Shown here in pieces: positions 1 to 8,499 of a DNA stretch of 64,000 bases. The stretch covers positions 124,001 to 188,000 of the forward strand of contig CBFHMG010000001.1 in NCBI GenBank assembly GCA_965656935.1, given 5' to 3'. This stretch comes from M30B80 sp965656935. GTDB lineage: Bacteria; Pseudomonadota; Alphaproteobacteria; Rhodobacterales; Rhodobacteraceae. Made by a program: the position numbers and the translations under genes. Numbering within the stretch: position 1 is the stretch's first letter; each line of letters starts with the position of its first letter. Below the pieces are notes generated by a model. It worked only from the letters and a program-made list of their open reading frames with translations, was not told the origin of the DNA and searched no databases.

Positions 1-1342
1 TGGGCTCAAGCACCAGCGGCTTCACGCCAAAGAAAGGCCTTTGCGCCGCGCCTGGCTTGAGAGCATGTGCACCCGGAAGCGGGGTCATCATATGGCCGCC
101 AGTTTCGGTCTGCCACCATGTGTCAACGATCGGGCAGCGGCCCTTGCCGACATGAGTGTTGTACCAGTTCCAAGCCTCTGGGTTGATCGGCTCGCCCACG
201 GTTCCCAGCAGTTTGAGGCTGGAGAGATCATATTTCTCGACGAAAGCGGGGCCTTTGCCCATCAGGGCGCGGATCGCAGTTGGTGCAGTGTAGAACTGGT
301 TGACCTTGTGCTTCTCGCAAACTTCCCAGAAACGCCCTGCATCTGGATAGGTCGGCACACCTTCAAACATCAAAGTGGTCGCGCCATTGGCCAGTGGCCC
401 ATAGACGATATAGCTGTGGCCAGTGACCCAACCGACATCGGCGGTACACCAGAAGATATCGCCATCTTTGTAGTCGAACACATATTCATGGGTCATCGAC
501 GCATAGACGAGATATCCGCCCGTGGTGTGAACCACACCTTTGGGCTGACCTGTGGAGCCTGACGTATACAGAATGAACAGCGGGTCTTCGGCGGCCATTT
601 CCTCAGGGGGGCAGTCGGTCGAGACCTTATCGGCCAGATCGTGATACCAGAAATCGCGGCCCTCGGTCCAAGCCACATCCTGACCCGTCCGCTTGACCAC
701 AAGGCATTTCACGCTGTCTTCACAATGGGACAGGGCCTTGTTCACATTTTCCTTAAGGTCCGTGACACGGCCGCCGCGCGGCGCGCCATCGGATGTGATG
801 ACCAAAGCTGCGTCACAGCCATTAATACGGGCCGCAAGCGCATCGGGGCTGAACCCTGCAAACACGATCGAATGGATCGCGCCGATGCGTGTACAGGCAA
901 GCATCGCATATGCGGCTTCGGGGATCATCGGCAAATAGAGCACGACGCGGTCACCCTTGGAGACGCCCAATTCCTTGAGGGAATTCGCAAACCGCCCGAC
1001 CTCATCGGCCAGCTGGTTATAGGTGACGTGCTGTGCGGGGTCTGTCGGCTCATCAGGCTCGAAGAGGATCGCGGTCTGATCGCCGCGTGTGGCCAGATGG
1101 CGGTCTATGCAATTCGCCGAGACATTGAGGGTGCCGTCTTCGAACCAACGTGCATGAACATCGTCATGGTCAAAGGAGGTATCTTTGACCTTGGTATAGG
1201 GTTTGATCCAGTCAATCCGCTTCCCATGCTCACCCCAGAACGCTTCGGGGTCGTTGATGGATGCTGCATACATTTCGTCATATTTGGACGGATCAATATG
1301 TGCGTCCTGCAAAAGGTCGGGGAAATTCGTGTCGTTTGGCAA
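1..1342 (-). CDS. acs: Acetyl-CoA synthetase, 3' end outside window
   Basis: AMP-forming acetate:CoA ligase, which turns acetate, ATP and CoA into acetyl-CoA through an acetyl-adenylate in the cytoplasm. About 447 residues are visible; the C-terminal third lies beyond base 1. Near the N-terminus it reads EAFWGEHGKRIDWIKPY, then VFAGFSPDALAARI, the AMP-binding P-loop LYTSGSTGQPKG, and the A5-type motif DTWWQTETGGHM, all typical of Acs. I place the start at TTG 1342 because AGGGAG stands about seven bases before it. An in-frame ATG at 1372 would add ten residues but has no clear ribosome site. It is a single gene with a 550-bp upstream region holding an AT-rich palindrome. Confidence 0.95.
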   Translation of the reverse strand, partial: MPNDTNFPDLLQDAHIDPSKYDEMYAASINDPEAFWGEHGKRIDWIKPYTKVKDTSFDHDDVHARWFEDGTLNVSANCIDRHLATRGDQTAILFEPDEPTDPAQHVTYNQLADEVGRFANSLKELGVSKGDRVVLYLPMIPEAAYAMLACTRIGAIHSIVFAGFSPDALAARINGCDAALVITSDGAPRGGRVTDLKENVNKALSHCEDSVKCLVVKRTGQDVAWTEGRDFWYHDLADKVSTDCPPEEMAAEDPLFILYTSGSTGQPKGVVHTTGGYLVYASMTHEYVFDYKDGDIFWCTADVGWVTGHSYIVYGPLANGATTLMFEGVPTYPDAGRFWEVCEKHKVNQFYTAPTAIRALMGKGPAFVEKYDLSSLKLLGTVGEPINPEAWNWYNTHVGKGRCPIVDTWWQTETGGHMMTPLPGAHALKPGAAQRPFFGVKPLVLEP

Positions 1343-1892
1343 GTTATTGCTCCCTAAAGCGTTACGGCTCATTTTGCATTCAAACTGCGACTATTCGGTG
1401 TTGGAGCTTTCGCCTCCCATCACAACTTTAAGGGTTTTGCAGCCTGAACATGTGCTATCTCAATGGGGATCACAGGCGCGATCGTGCCCTTGATCCGCAC
1501 TCTGCTCCGCAACGGAAAAGAGTACTGTCATGTTAGCTTGAGATTGCCTCTCCCCCTCCTCTTCATCTGCGCCCCCTCAAACAGCAGATTGGCGCGGTCC
1601 CGGTCCTCCCTCACAGTTTCGTGAGCCTTCACGCGCCTGTGGCAACCTTACAGCAAAGCGCTTGGCCCAGAACTGTTTGTAAACTTGGGCTCGGGATTTC
1701 TGTAAGGAATATTCATGCGGCAGCGCGGAAATAGTAAATTTATTTACTATTAATGCTTTAATTTGTTTTAATACAGATGTTTAAGCGTTTCTCTGTTTTT
1801 CAGCCTGAGAGAAAATTAATGTTCAGAGCCCATGAATACTGCGCCGCGGCGGGTGTTTTGGGCGGTTTCAGGGGGCATGATGCTCAAGCCGT
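1343..1892. other. Intergenic region upstream of acs
   Basis: This stretch of about 550 bases lies between the start of acs and the end of the LysR gene. I see no convincing gene: the small open frame at 1777-1962 has no ribosome site and no recognisable protein. It should contain the acs promoter. The notable item is an AT-rich inverted repeat at 1730-1751 in otherwise GC-rich DNA. Confidence 0.6.
1730..1751. promoter_or_regulatory. AT-rich 10-bp inverted repeat, operator-like
   Basis: The arms AATAGTAAAT and ATTTACTATT are perfect reverse complements separated by TT. No T-run follows on either strand, so it does not look like an intrinsic terminator. It sits about 390 bp upstream of acs and 140 bp past the end of the LysR gene. 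Its role as a protein-binding site is inference. Confidence 0.4.
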
Positions 1893-2861
1893 TCACTCTG
1901 AAATGACGCCAAAACTCTCACCAAGCCAAGGCATCTCGTGGCGCGCGCTTTGGGTGAAATGACGCTCAATCAGGTCCCGAAAATTCGCGGCGATCTGCTT
2001 GGGGATGTCGCCCGTCCAGTCATCGGTCGCATAAAGCACAATCTGGCGTGACATGGCCCCGATTGGCAATGGGAAGGCGTCAATCTCGTTTGAGAACCGC
2101 GCGGCGCGCAACAGGCTCAACGGCGTTGTGATCGTCCAGCCCTTGCCAGAGGCAACCAATGCGCTGATCGACTGGTTTGAGCTGAGTTCGAATTTCCTCG
2201 GCAGCGTGATCTTGTGGCGGTCCAGATAGGCCTCGATCTGCTGGCCCATAACCTGATTGGGGTCGCGGCGCAAAAAGGCCAGATCCGCCAGCTCATCGAA
2301 CCCGCCCGTGGCCGACCGCCCCTTTGGCAGTGCCAGAATATAGGGATCATTCAGAAGGGGATATGTCAGCGTTCGCTCAGGCGTTTCCCGAACGGCGGCG
2401 CAGATCGCGATATCCAGATCACGCCGCGCGACCTGCTCTGCCAGATCATGGCTGGCCCCTGACTGCAGGCTGAAAGCGCAGTTTCGCATGGTCGTGGCAA
2501 GCTGCGGCACCAGTTCGGGCAGAACCTCATTCTCGAAATCCTCAATCACCCCAAGTCGCAGCGAAGATATCTCGGAAAGATCGAGAGAGCTTAGATCACG
2601 TTGCCCCAAGCGCAGTGCATTCAGCGCCATTTCAACCCGCGCCAAAAAGGTTCTGCCAGCAGGGGTAAGCACCATGGGGCGGCGCGTGTGATCCACCAAT
2701 TGGACACCCAAGGCGGCATCAAGGTTGCGCAATTGTTGCGAGGCGGCGGGTGCCGACAAGCCCGTGATCTCTGCTGCATCCGCCACTGATCCGGTGCGCG
2801 CAAGTGCTTCGAATACCTCCAGCCCTTTCAGGCTGAGCCCTTTGAGGTCGTGAGATTTCAT
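1893..2861 (-). CDS. LysR-family transcriptional regulator
   Basis: A 322-residue LysR regulator. The N-terminal winged helix-turn-helix reads LKGLEVFEALARTGSVADAA followed by SAPAASQQLRNLDAALGVQL; the rest is the two-lobed effector-binding domain. The start ATG at 2861 overlaps the stop of the preceding oxidoreductase gene as ATGA, with GGAG nearby upstream, so it is translated with the cluster that starts at 7134. Longer upstream frames run into the neighbour and are unlikely. As the last gene of a coupled catabolic-looking cluster it probably regulates that cluster. The inducer is unknown. Confidence 0.9.
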   Translation of the reverse strand: MKSHDLKGLSLKGLEVFEALARTGSVADAAEITGLSAPAASQQLRNLDAALGVQLVDHTRRPMVLTPAGRTFLARVEMALNALRLGQRDLSSLDLSEISSLRLGVIEDFENEVLPELVPQLATTMRNCAFSLQSGASHDLAEQVARRDLDIAICAAVRETPERTLTYPLLNDPYILALPKGRSATGGFDELADLAFLRRDPNQVMGQQIEAYLDRHKITLPRKFELSSNQSISALVASGKGWTITTPLSLLRAARFSNEIDAFPLPIGAMSRQIVLYATDDWTGDIPKQIAANFRDLIERHFTQSARHEMPWLGESFGVISE

Positions 2862-3877
2862 GAGTTGATGATCCGCTCCAGAAGGGATGTTGGCACAGCG
2901 ACCCCCTCCCGCTCGGCCTTGGCGCGGTGGTTGAATTTGCGGCTTCCAGGCAGGCGGGTTCCGTCTTGTTCGGTCAAGGCCTGACACAGCGCGCCCATCC
3001 TCTGCGCAAAGTCAGTGCCAGAAAAGGCGCCGGGATCAATGGCGAAAAAACACTGGCCCGTTCGGGGCGGACCGCCAATCGGCCCCGAGAAGGGCGAGGC
3101 GTCTTTTCCCAAGGTTGCCCCTGACAGGGCCGCGGCAAAAACCTCGACCATTAGGCCCGCGCCAAATCCTTTTTGACCACCCGCAGGGGCCATCGTCCCC
3201 TCAAGGGCGCGGGCGGGGTCTGTGGTGGGCTGGCCATCCGCGTCAAAGGCCCACCCGTCCTCAAGGATATGGCCTTCGCGGGCGCGCAGCATAATCTCGG
3301 ATTTGGCGATGGCGCTGGCGGATTGGTCAATCACGAATTGCGCGCCGCCTTTGCCATCTGGAACAGCCAAGGAAAACGGGTTTGTCCCGATGACGGGCTT
3401 GCGGCCACCCGTTGGGGCAATCGAGGCGGGCGCATTGGTGAAGCAAAGCGCGAGCATGCCTTGCGCCGCAATGCGTTCGGAATGATAGCCGAGAATCCCG
3501 CAATTATAGCTGTTATGCAAGGTCATCGCGGCTAGCCCAGTTTGCGAAGCCGCCTCCAGCAAATCGGGAAGGCCCTGATCAATTGCAGGATGGGCAAAAC
3601 CCGATTTTGCATCAACGCGCAGCGCAGAGGCCCGCGTTTTCTCGACCTCGGGCGATGCCGCGCCATCAACCTTTCCGCAGCGCAGATGCTCGGCATAGAT
3701 CGGGATATAGAGCAGACCATGACTGCGCATACCGTCCCGCTCAGCGGCTCTGGTCGAGCGTGCGACCGAGGCGGCGGCCTGATCTGATGCGCCAGCCCGC
3801 ATCAAGCTATCGCGCGCAAGTGCCTCCACATCGTCTAGGCTGAGGGTTTCGGCATTCTTCATATCAAGGTCTTTCAT
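2858..3877 (-). CDS. Ldh/DpkA-family NAD(P)H-dependent oxidoreductase
   Basis: A 339-residue member of the malate/L-lactate dehydrogenase family (Ldh_2). This fold is distinct from Rossmann dehydrogenases and includes ureidoglycolate and sulfolactate dehydrogenases and cyclic-imine reductases such as DpkA. Family marks are ERDGMRSHGLLYIPIYAEHL near the N-terminus, HNSYNCGILGYHSE, APTGGRKPVIGTNPFSLAVP and GGQKGFGAGLMVEVFAAALSG. Length is normal. It lies two bases after the DUF3726 gene and overlaps the LysR gene by four bases. The substrate cannot be told from sequence; a 2-oxo acid or cyclic imino acid would suit the family. A second in-frame ATG five codons in is an alternative start. Confidence 0.85.
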   Translation of the reverse strand: MKDLDMKNAETLSLDDVEALARDSLMRAGASDQAAASVARSTRAAERDGMRSHGLLYIPIYAEHLRCGKVDGAASPEVEKTRASALRVDAKSGFAHPAIDQGLPDLLEAASQTGLAAMTLHNSYNCGILGYHSERIAAQGMLALCFTNAPASIAPTGGRKPVIGTNPFSLAVPDGKGGAQFVIDQSASAIAKSEIMLRAREGHILEDGWAFDADGQPTTDPARALEGTMAPAGGQKGFGAGLMVEVFAAALSGATLGKDASPFSGPIGGPPRTGQCFFAIDPGAFSGTDFAQRMGALCQALTEQDGTRLPGSRKFNHRAKAEREGVAVPTSLLERIINS

Positions 3878-3879
3878 CG

Positions 3880-4461
3880 TTAAAATGTCTCGCTTTCTCG
3901 GCCACCCTCGCCAGCCCCGAAGGCCCGTGAGGCCTTTGTTGCGGGTACAAGAATTCTGCTGGCCAAAGCCGATATCTCATCCCAAGCTTGGCTGTCTGGT
4001 GGGGTTCTCTGGCGTGATGTCTTGCGGGCTGTGTCATCTGCTCTGGCGCAAAGGTAAATGCCTGTTTGATCGGGCGAAAAATCAGGTCCGAAAGAAAGGG
4101 ATGTGGCCTCGATTTCTGCTCTGATCTGCCCTGTCAGCGAAAAGGCCTTTGCGCTTTGGGTTGCGGCCCAACCACATAATCCAAGCAGGACCAATGGCTG
4201 TGAGATAAGGAGAATTTTGGCGCTCCCGTCCCCGCTGGCCAGTGCCGCATCAATCGCTGTGTTCGACTGCGCAATTGTGTTGTTGGGTTCGGCCTGAGGC
4301 TCGTTTATCGCGGCAAGGCTTGCTGGGATGCCATCAATGCCCTGCGCCGAGAGCCATGCCGCCGCAGAGCCAAGATCAGCGGCTTGCCCAATTGACCAGC
4401 CTTTGCCCCTCGCCGCCGCCTCAACCTTGCGGGCGATTTCGTTGAGCGAGGGCGGTGTCAT
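3880..4461 (-). CDS. DUF3726 family protein
   Basis: A 193-residue protein with the DUF3726 N-terminal signature SLNEIARKVEAAARGKGWSI, then a G-QAADLGSAAAWL segment. Function is unknown; no membrane segment or signal peptide is evident. The start ATG at 4461 overlaps the stop of the upstream gene as ATGA, so the two are translationally coupled. The Ldh-family gene follows after two bases. The setting suggests an accessory role in the same pathway, but no activity can be assigned. Confidence 0.75.
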   Translation of the reverse strand: MTPPSLNEIARKVEAAARGKGWSIGQAADLGSAAAWLSAQGIDGIPASLAAINEPQAEPNNTIAQSNTAIDAALASGDGSAKILLISQPLVLLGLCGWAATQSAKAFSLTGQIRAEIEATSLSFGPDFSPDQTGIYLCARADDTARKTSRQRTPPDSQAWDEISALASRILVPATKASRAFGAGEGGRESETF

Positions 4462-6158
4462 GCAGCAGCCCCATGCGGAGGCGCAAAAAAGGCCCATGCA
4501 TCAGGGTCGCATTCAGCGATTTCACTGGCCAGTGGCGCGCCTTGGCACAGGGTCACCCGTGTCCAGCGATCAGATTTCGGATCAAAACGGGACGCACCGA
4601 AAAACGCCAGCTTGAAGCGCAGCAGATCAATTGGAAGGCAGCCCTCGCCAAGCAGGTTGGCGCGGACTTCGCCATAGGGATGTGCAGCGATGGATTGAAT
4701 GCGTTCAATGATATGGCGCTGGTCAGGATGTGCTGCTACGAAATCACCAATTGTGGTGGGGGGGGGCGTGCCGCCCAAGCACTGCATCAGGCCTTGGACT
4801 TGCCGTGCGATATCCAGTGGCAATTCCAGATCAGAACCGGGCTCAGTGGCGCGAACACCCAAACGTGGCTCGGCCTTGTCTTCCGAGACATACCAGAATT
4901 GATGCGTCATCTCGGGCAAAGTGAAATCGATTTGCAGCGCCCAATCGTAATGGCTCTGCAATAGATCAGTCAGGGCCCCAACCCTCATGGAGGGATCGAG
5001 CCGCAAGGGCGGGCCAAAGGCCATGTCTTGGGTCAAAGCGTCGATCATGTCCCCATAGGGCTCAAGCATTGCCGAGATCAAACATTCTTGCGCCTCAAGC
5101 CCGAGATCTTCGGTGAGATGGATTAGCCTTTCCCACGGATGCGGGGCGCGCAGCCAGTCTTGTGTGAGGCGTTCCGAGATCTGGGCCAATTCCGCGCGCA
5201 AACCAGCGATCCTGTCGGATTGGATGGCATCATCGACTTGCCAAGTTTCCGCATGCTGGCGGGCTTTGCTAAGGACACTTAAAAACGTCTCGATCTCTTG
5301 ATCTGTGGCGCTGACCACCTCGCGGACACGCACAATCGCGGTTTCGCGCGCCGTGACCCATTTATCGATCAATTCGGGATGGGTGATCAGGAACGGAGCC
5401 ATGCCAAGCCCCGTTGCATTGCCGATCCCGAGGCTCCGGCGCAGATCAATCGGCAAGGGGATTGCTTTGTCGGGGTTCAAGGCGCGCGCGACATGCTCAA
5501 CCAGATCGAGGGAGAATTCGCGGATCATCCAGACGGTGAGCATCTCGACCGCGAAGGGGCCCGACATGCCATCGCGTTGCGCGATATCATTGCGATCTGC
5601 CAAGCCGAATTTGCCATTGCCATACACAGCCGTGGTGCGCATCAGATAGCCCGTTTCGCAAAGCAGCTTGGCATCTGGCGCATGGCCTTGCGCAAGTGAT
5701 TGCGCGACATGCTCGAACAGGCGGAGGCTTTTATTCGCGCGGCTCATGACCAATTCGCGCATGGAAACGCGGCCTGCTTCTTGAAGGGGCACTTGGGTTT
5801 TCAGGCGGGCGATATCATCGGCATCGGGGGTGCCGTCAAACAGGGTGAAGGTTGCATCCCACCGCTCGGCAATGACGCGGTCGGTGCGGTCCTCGCTAGG
5901 CAGGTCATGGGAAAAGCAGATCAGCGAATAGCGATGCCCGAGCAATGCGAGCGAATAGACAGCATGGCCAAATCCTTGGGTATCCATCTCCCAAACGGGT
6001 CGTTCCAGCCTGACCTTGTTGCGGTGGAGCCGCCGTATCAGCGCGCGTAGAAAGCTCAGCCGTGTGGGAAAGCTGGACCCCATGCGGTCCAATTGCATGA
6101 CCTGTTCGGGCCTGCGCATTTGACCTCTCAGAGGCGCATGTGTTGTCAGATCATCCAT
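4458..6158 (-). CDS. Conserved-looking unknown protein, 566 aa
   Basis: I do not recognise this protein. It is 566 residues, apparently soluble and largely helical by composition, with no signal peptide or transmembrane segment. The N-terminal part holds the stretch VRLERPVWEMDTQGFGHAVY, a middle part NGKFGLADRNDIA, and the C-terminal half QFWYVSEDKAEPRLG. It overlaps the dipeptidase gene by eight bases at its start (ATG 6158) and the DUF3726 gene by four at its end, so it belongs to the coupled cluster. A run of nine G (4758-4766) falls inside the coding region, in codons for a GTPPPTT segment. Such runs are prone to slippage or sequencing error. Confidence 0.75.
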   Translation of the reverse strand: MDDLTTHAPLRGQMRRPEQVMQLDRMGSSFPTRLSFLRALIRRLHRNKVRLERPVWEMDTQGFGHAVYSLALLGHRYSLICFSHDLPSEDRTDRVIAERWDATFTLFDGTPDADDIARLKTQVPLQEAGRVSMRELVMSRANKSLRLFEHVAQSLAQGHAPDAKLLCETGYLMRTTAVYGNGKFGLADRNDIAQRDGMSGPFAVEMLTVWMIREFSLDLVEHVARALNPDKAIPLPIDLRRSLGIGNATGLGMAPFLITHPELIDKWVTARETAIVRVREVVSATDQEIETFLSVLSKARQHAETWQVDDAIQSDRIAGLRAELAQISERLTQDWLRAPHPWERLIHLTEDLGLEAQECLISAMLEPYGDMIDALTQDMAFGPPLRLDPSMRVGALTDLLQSHYDWALQIDFTLPEMTHQFWYVSEDKAEPRLGVRATEPGSDLELPLDIARQVQGLMQCLGGTPPPTTIGDFVAAHPDQRHIIERIQSIAAHPYGEVRANLLGEGCLPIDLLRFKLAFFGASRFDPKSDRWTRVTLCQGAPLASEIAECDPDAWAFFAPPHGAAA

Positions 6159-7134
6159 CAGCACCGCCGAATACCCGCTCGAAAAACCCGAGCCAGTTAT
6201 TCCCCATGATGCCAGCGATTTCAGAATTGTCGAATCCTGCTGCGGCTAAACCCTCGGCCAGTCGCGGAAAATCGCTGTTATTGCGGAAGAATTCGGGCTG
6301 TGGTGGAAAACCGGGGCGGTCGGCCGAGCCTTCGCCAAAATCGGTGCTTCTGGTCCAACGCCCGTTGCGCATCCATTCGACGACGCTGTTGGGCTGGTCT
6401 TGGCACAGATCAGACCCGATGCCCAGATGCTCGGCCCCGTAGCGATTGGCGGCCTCCGCGATCATCTCGCAAAAGCTTTGCAATGTGCAGGCCGACCCAT
6501 CTTTCAGGTGATGCGGATAGAGTGAAAAGCCCAACATCCCGCCCGCATCGGTCAAAGCGCGCAGGACCTCATCGGGTTTGTTGCGCAGGGCGGGGTGCCA
6601 CCAATCGGGATTGGCATGGGTGATTGCGATGGGTTGGTTTGAGGCCTCGATTGCCTCCAAGGTCGAGCGGTCAGCGGAATGGCTCATATCGATCAAAAGC
6701 CCCAATCGGTTCATCTCCGCGACCACTTCATGACCCATCCGTGTGAGGCCTGTATCATGGCTTTCATAACAGCCCGTCGCCAGAAGGCTTTGGTTGTTAT
6801 AGGTCAGTTGCATGACACGCAGTCCCAGCCTGTGCAGAATTTCGAGTAGGTAGATATCGTCTTCCATGGGCGAGGGGTTTTGCGCGCCAAAGATGATCGC
6901 GGTGCGGCCCTCTTGCTTGGCTTGACGAATATCATCCGCGCCATAGGCCATGCGGATCAGATCACCATGGGCAGTGAAATGGCGGTTCCATTCCTCAATC
7001 CGCGCAACGGTTTCGCGAAAGGTTTCGTGATAGGCAATCGTAACATGCACGCAGTCCATACCGCCTGCGCGCATTTCCTCGAACACTCCGCGTGACCAGT
7101 TCGCGTATTGTAAACCGTCGATACGATAATCCAT
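6151..7134 (-). CDS. M19 (renal dipeptidase) family homologue lacking part of the zinc site
   Basis: A 327-residue protein of the M19 membrane-dipeptidase family. Retained family features are LLIDMSHSADRS (third metal histidine), AITHANP (fourth) and LGIGSDLCQ (active-site Asp region). The N-terminal HxD metal pair is replaced by IDGLQYANW, and the bridging Glu position reads IIFGAQNPSP. The subfamily resembles, from memory, the M19 homologue near the dimethylglycine demethylase genes of Pseudomonas, which also starts IDGL...W. It may therefore not be a dipeptidase. It heads the coupled five-gene cluster. ATG 7134 is chosen with GGGA upstream; a GTG at 7137 is possible. Confidence 0.8.
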   Translation of the reverse strand: MDYRIDGLQYANWSRGVFEEMRAGGMDCVHVTIAYHETFRETVARIEEWNRHFTAHGDLIRMAYGADDIRQAKQEGRTAIIFGAQNPSPMEDDIYLLEILHRLGLRVMQLTYNNQSLLATGCYESHDTGLTRMGHEVVAEMNRLGLLIDMSHSADRSTLEAIEASNQPIAITHANPDWWHPALRNKPDEVLRALTDAGGMLGFSLYPHHLKDGSACTLQSFCEMIAEAANRYGAEHLGIGSDLCQDQPNSVVEWMRNGRWTRSTDFGEGSADRPGFPPQPEFFRNNSDFPRLAEGLAAAGFDNSEIAGIMGNNWLGFFERVFGGADG

Positions 7135-7215
7135 CACTATCCCGTCATTTTCATTGTTAATGGGATTGGGTCAGATCATGGCGGTTGGCGCAACCCTGTA
7201 GAAGGATTGAACGGC

Positions 7216-8154
7216 TTAACTTTCGACGATCAGCTCGGGGATGTTGCGCACATTTTCGCGGATCAAGCTTGCGATCCGCTCATATACGGGGCCAGCACCG
7301 CTGGATTTGCGCCAAGCCAAACCAATCGAGCGCGAGAAACGCCGGTTATTGAAAGGGCGCACCACCACATCACGGGCGCGGCCTTCGATCTCGGATCGGA
7401 CATAAAGCGCAGGCAGGATCGTCGCCCCCATGCCCATGGCCACCATCTGGCGCAATGCATCCAGCGATGTCCCCTCATATTCACGCGACAAGGTGGCCCC
7501 CGTCTCGAGGCACATGGCCGAGATTTGATCATGCAGCGCGTAGATCGGCGAGAGTGACAGGATGGTTTGTTCGGCCAGATCAGAAGGATCAATCATCGCC
7601 TTTTCGGTCAGGGGGTGATCGACAGGCAGAGCCACGCTCAGGTTCTCGCGAAACAGGCGCGCTGTGACAATCGAGGCCCCGACCACGGGCAATTGAGTCA
7701 GGATCAGATCATGCGTGCCGTCATTCAATTCGCGCTGCAAATCACGCGGAATACCTTCGCGGATATAGAGCCGCAGATCAGGGTGGGAGCGGTGCAGGTC
7801 GGCCACCACATTGGGCATGAGATAGGGGCCAAGCGTTGCTGAGGTGCCAAGACGTACTGTGCCGCCGATGCCTGACTTAAGCGTGACAGACAGATCAAGG
7901 ATGCCTTGTGCTAGATCAAGAACTTCGCGCGCCCGCATCGCCACTTCCCGCCCTGGCAAGGTCAACCTGATGGATCCGCGCCCGCGTTCGACCAATTGCA
8001 GATCAAGCGCGTCTTCAAGCGTTTTGATCTGCACCGATAGCGATGGTTGCGAGATGCCGCAGCGCTCGGCGGCAAGGCGGAAATGCCCTGTTTCTTCCAA
8101 GGCAATCAGATAGCGCATCTGGCGCAGGGTGATCGGGAGCGCGGGAGAGGGCAT
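7216..8154 (-). CDS. OxyR-like LysR regulator without the peroxidatic cysteine
   Basis: A 312-residue LysR regulator whose whole length follows OxyR: LRQMRYLIALEETGHFRLAA and SQPSLSVQIKTLEDALDLQL form the DNA-binding domain, and SLDALRQMVAMGMGATILPA is close to the E. coli OxyR segment. In the redox loop, E. coli OxyR has CLRDQAMGFC; here it is ALHDQISAMC. The position of Cys199 is Ala206 and that of Cys208 is Cys215, so the standard disulfide switch cannot form. It lies 81 bp upstream of the M19 cluster on the same strand and may control it. A GTG three bases earlier is an alternative start. Confidence 0.88.
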   Translation of the reverse strand: MPSPALPITLRQMRYLIALEETGHFRLAAERCGISQPSLSVQIKTLEDALDLQLVERGRGSIRLTLPGREVAMRAREVLDLAQGILDLSVTLKSGIGGTVRLGTSATLGPYLMPNVVADLHRSHPDLRLYIREGIPRDLQRELNDGTHDLILTQLPVVGASIVTARLFRENLSVALPVDHPLTEKAMIDPSDLAEQTILSLSPIYALHDQISAMCLETGATLSREYEGTSLDALRQMVAMGMGATILPALYVRSEIEGRARDVVVRPFNNRRFSRSIGLAWRKSSGAGPVYERIASLIRENVRNIPELIVES

Positions 8155-8499
8155 CACAAGCTCATTAGTTTTTTCCTATTGAATTTTCATATACCTTTAC
8201 CTTTTCCTTTTGCAAGCCAAAGCCTATTTCAAGTCCATCGGGTAGGAGTGCTCGAACGGAGATGGCACTGGCACGGTGCTGATCCGTGTAAAGTGATTTG
8301 CAGAGCGGGTTGCTAGTCCCTTCCTATGCTCACGGAACCGCAGATCACTGGTCGGGCATTTTAGAAGTGGCTTTGCCGTAGCCCTTTTGAGATGTCCGGC
8401 CTTTTTATATTGGCCCTTGTCAGGGTGTAAGCCCCGGCAGGCATAGCGAAATTTTAGGTAAACCAGCGCGGTTCAGCGCAAATTTGCACGGGGAATAAA
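8155..8499. other. Divergent intergenic region, LysR gene / mrp operon
   Basis: About 345 bases between two divergent genes, so it must hold the promoters of both the OxyR-like gene and the Mrp operon. The LysR-proximal part is A/T-rich. I saw no coding frame and no riboswitch I could recognise, nor a hairpin strong enough to list. Confidence 0.5.

Noticed and set aside
1777..1962. Open frame of 61 codons on the plus strand between acs and the LysR gene
   Set aside because: No ribosome site, no recognisable protein features, and its 3' half overlaps the LysR gene antisense.
8147..8170. Three-codon leader-like ORF (ATG AGC TTG TGA) overlapping the OxyR-like start, with AGGA upstream
   Set aside because: Too short to distinguish from chance; a mis-chosen regulator start explains the ribosome site equally well.
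8155..8499. Possible riboswitch before the Mrp operon
   Set aside because: No conserved core of a sodium or other known riboswitch could be recognised by eye.
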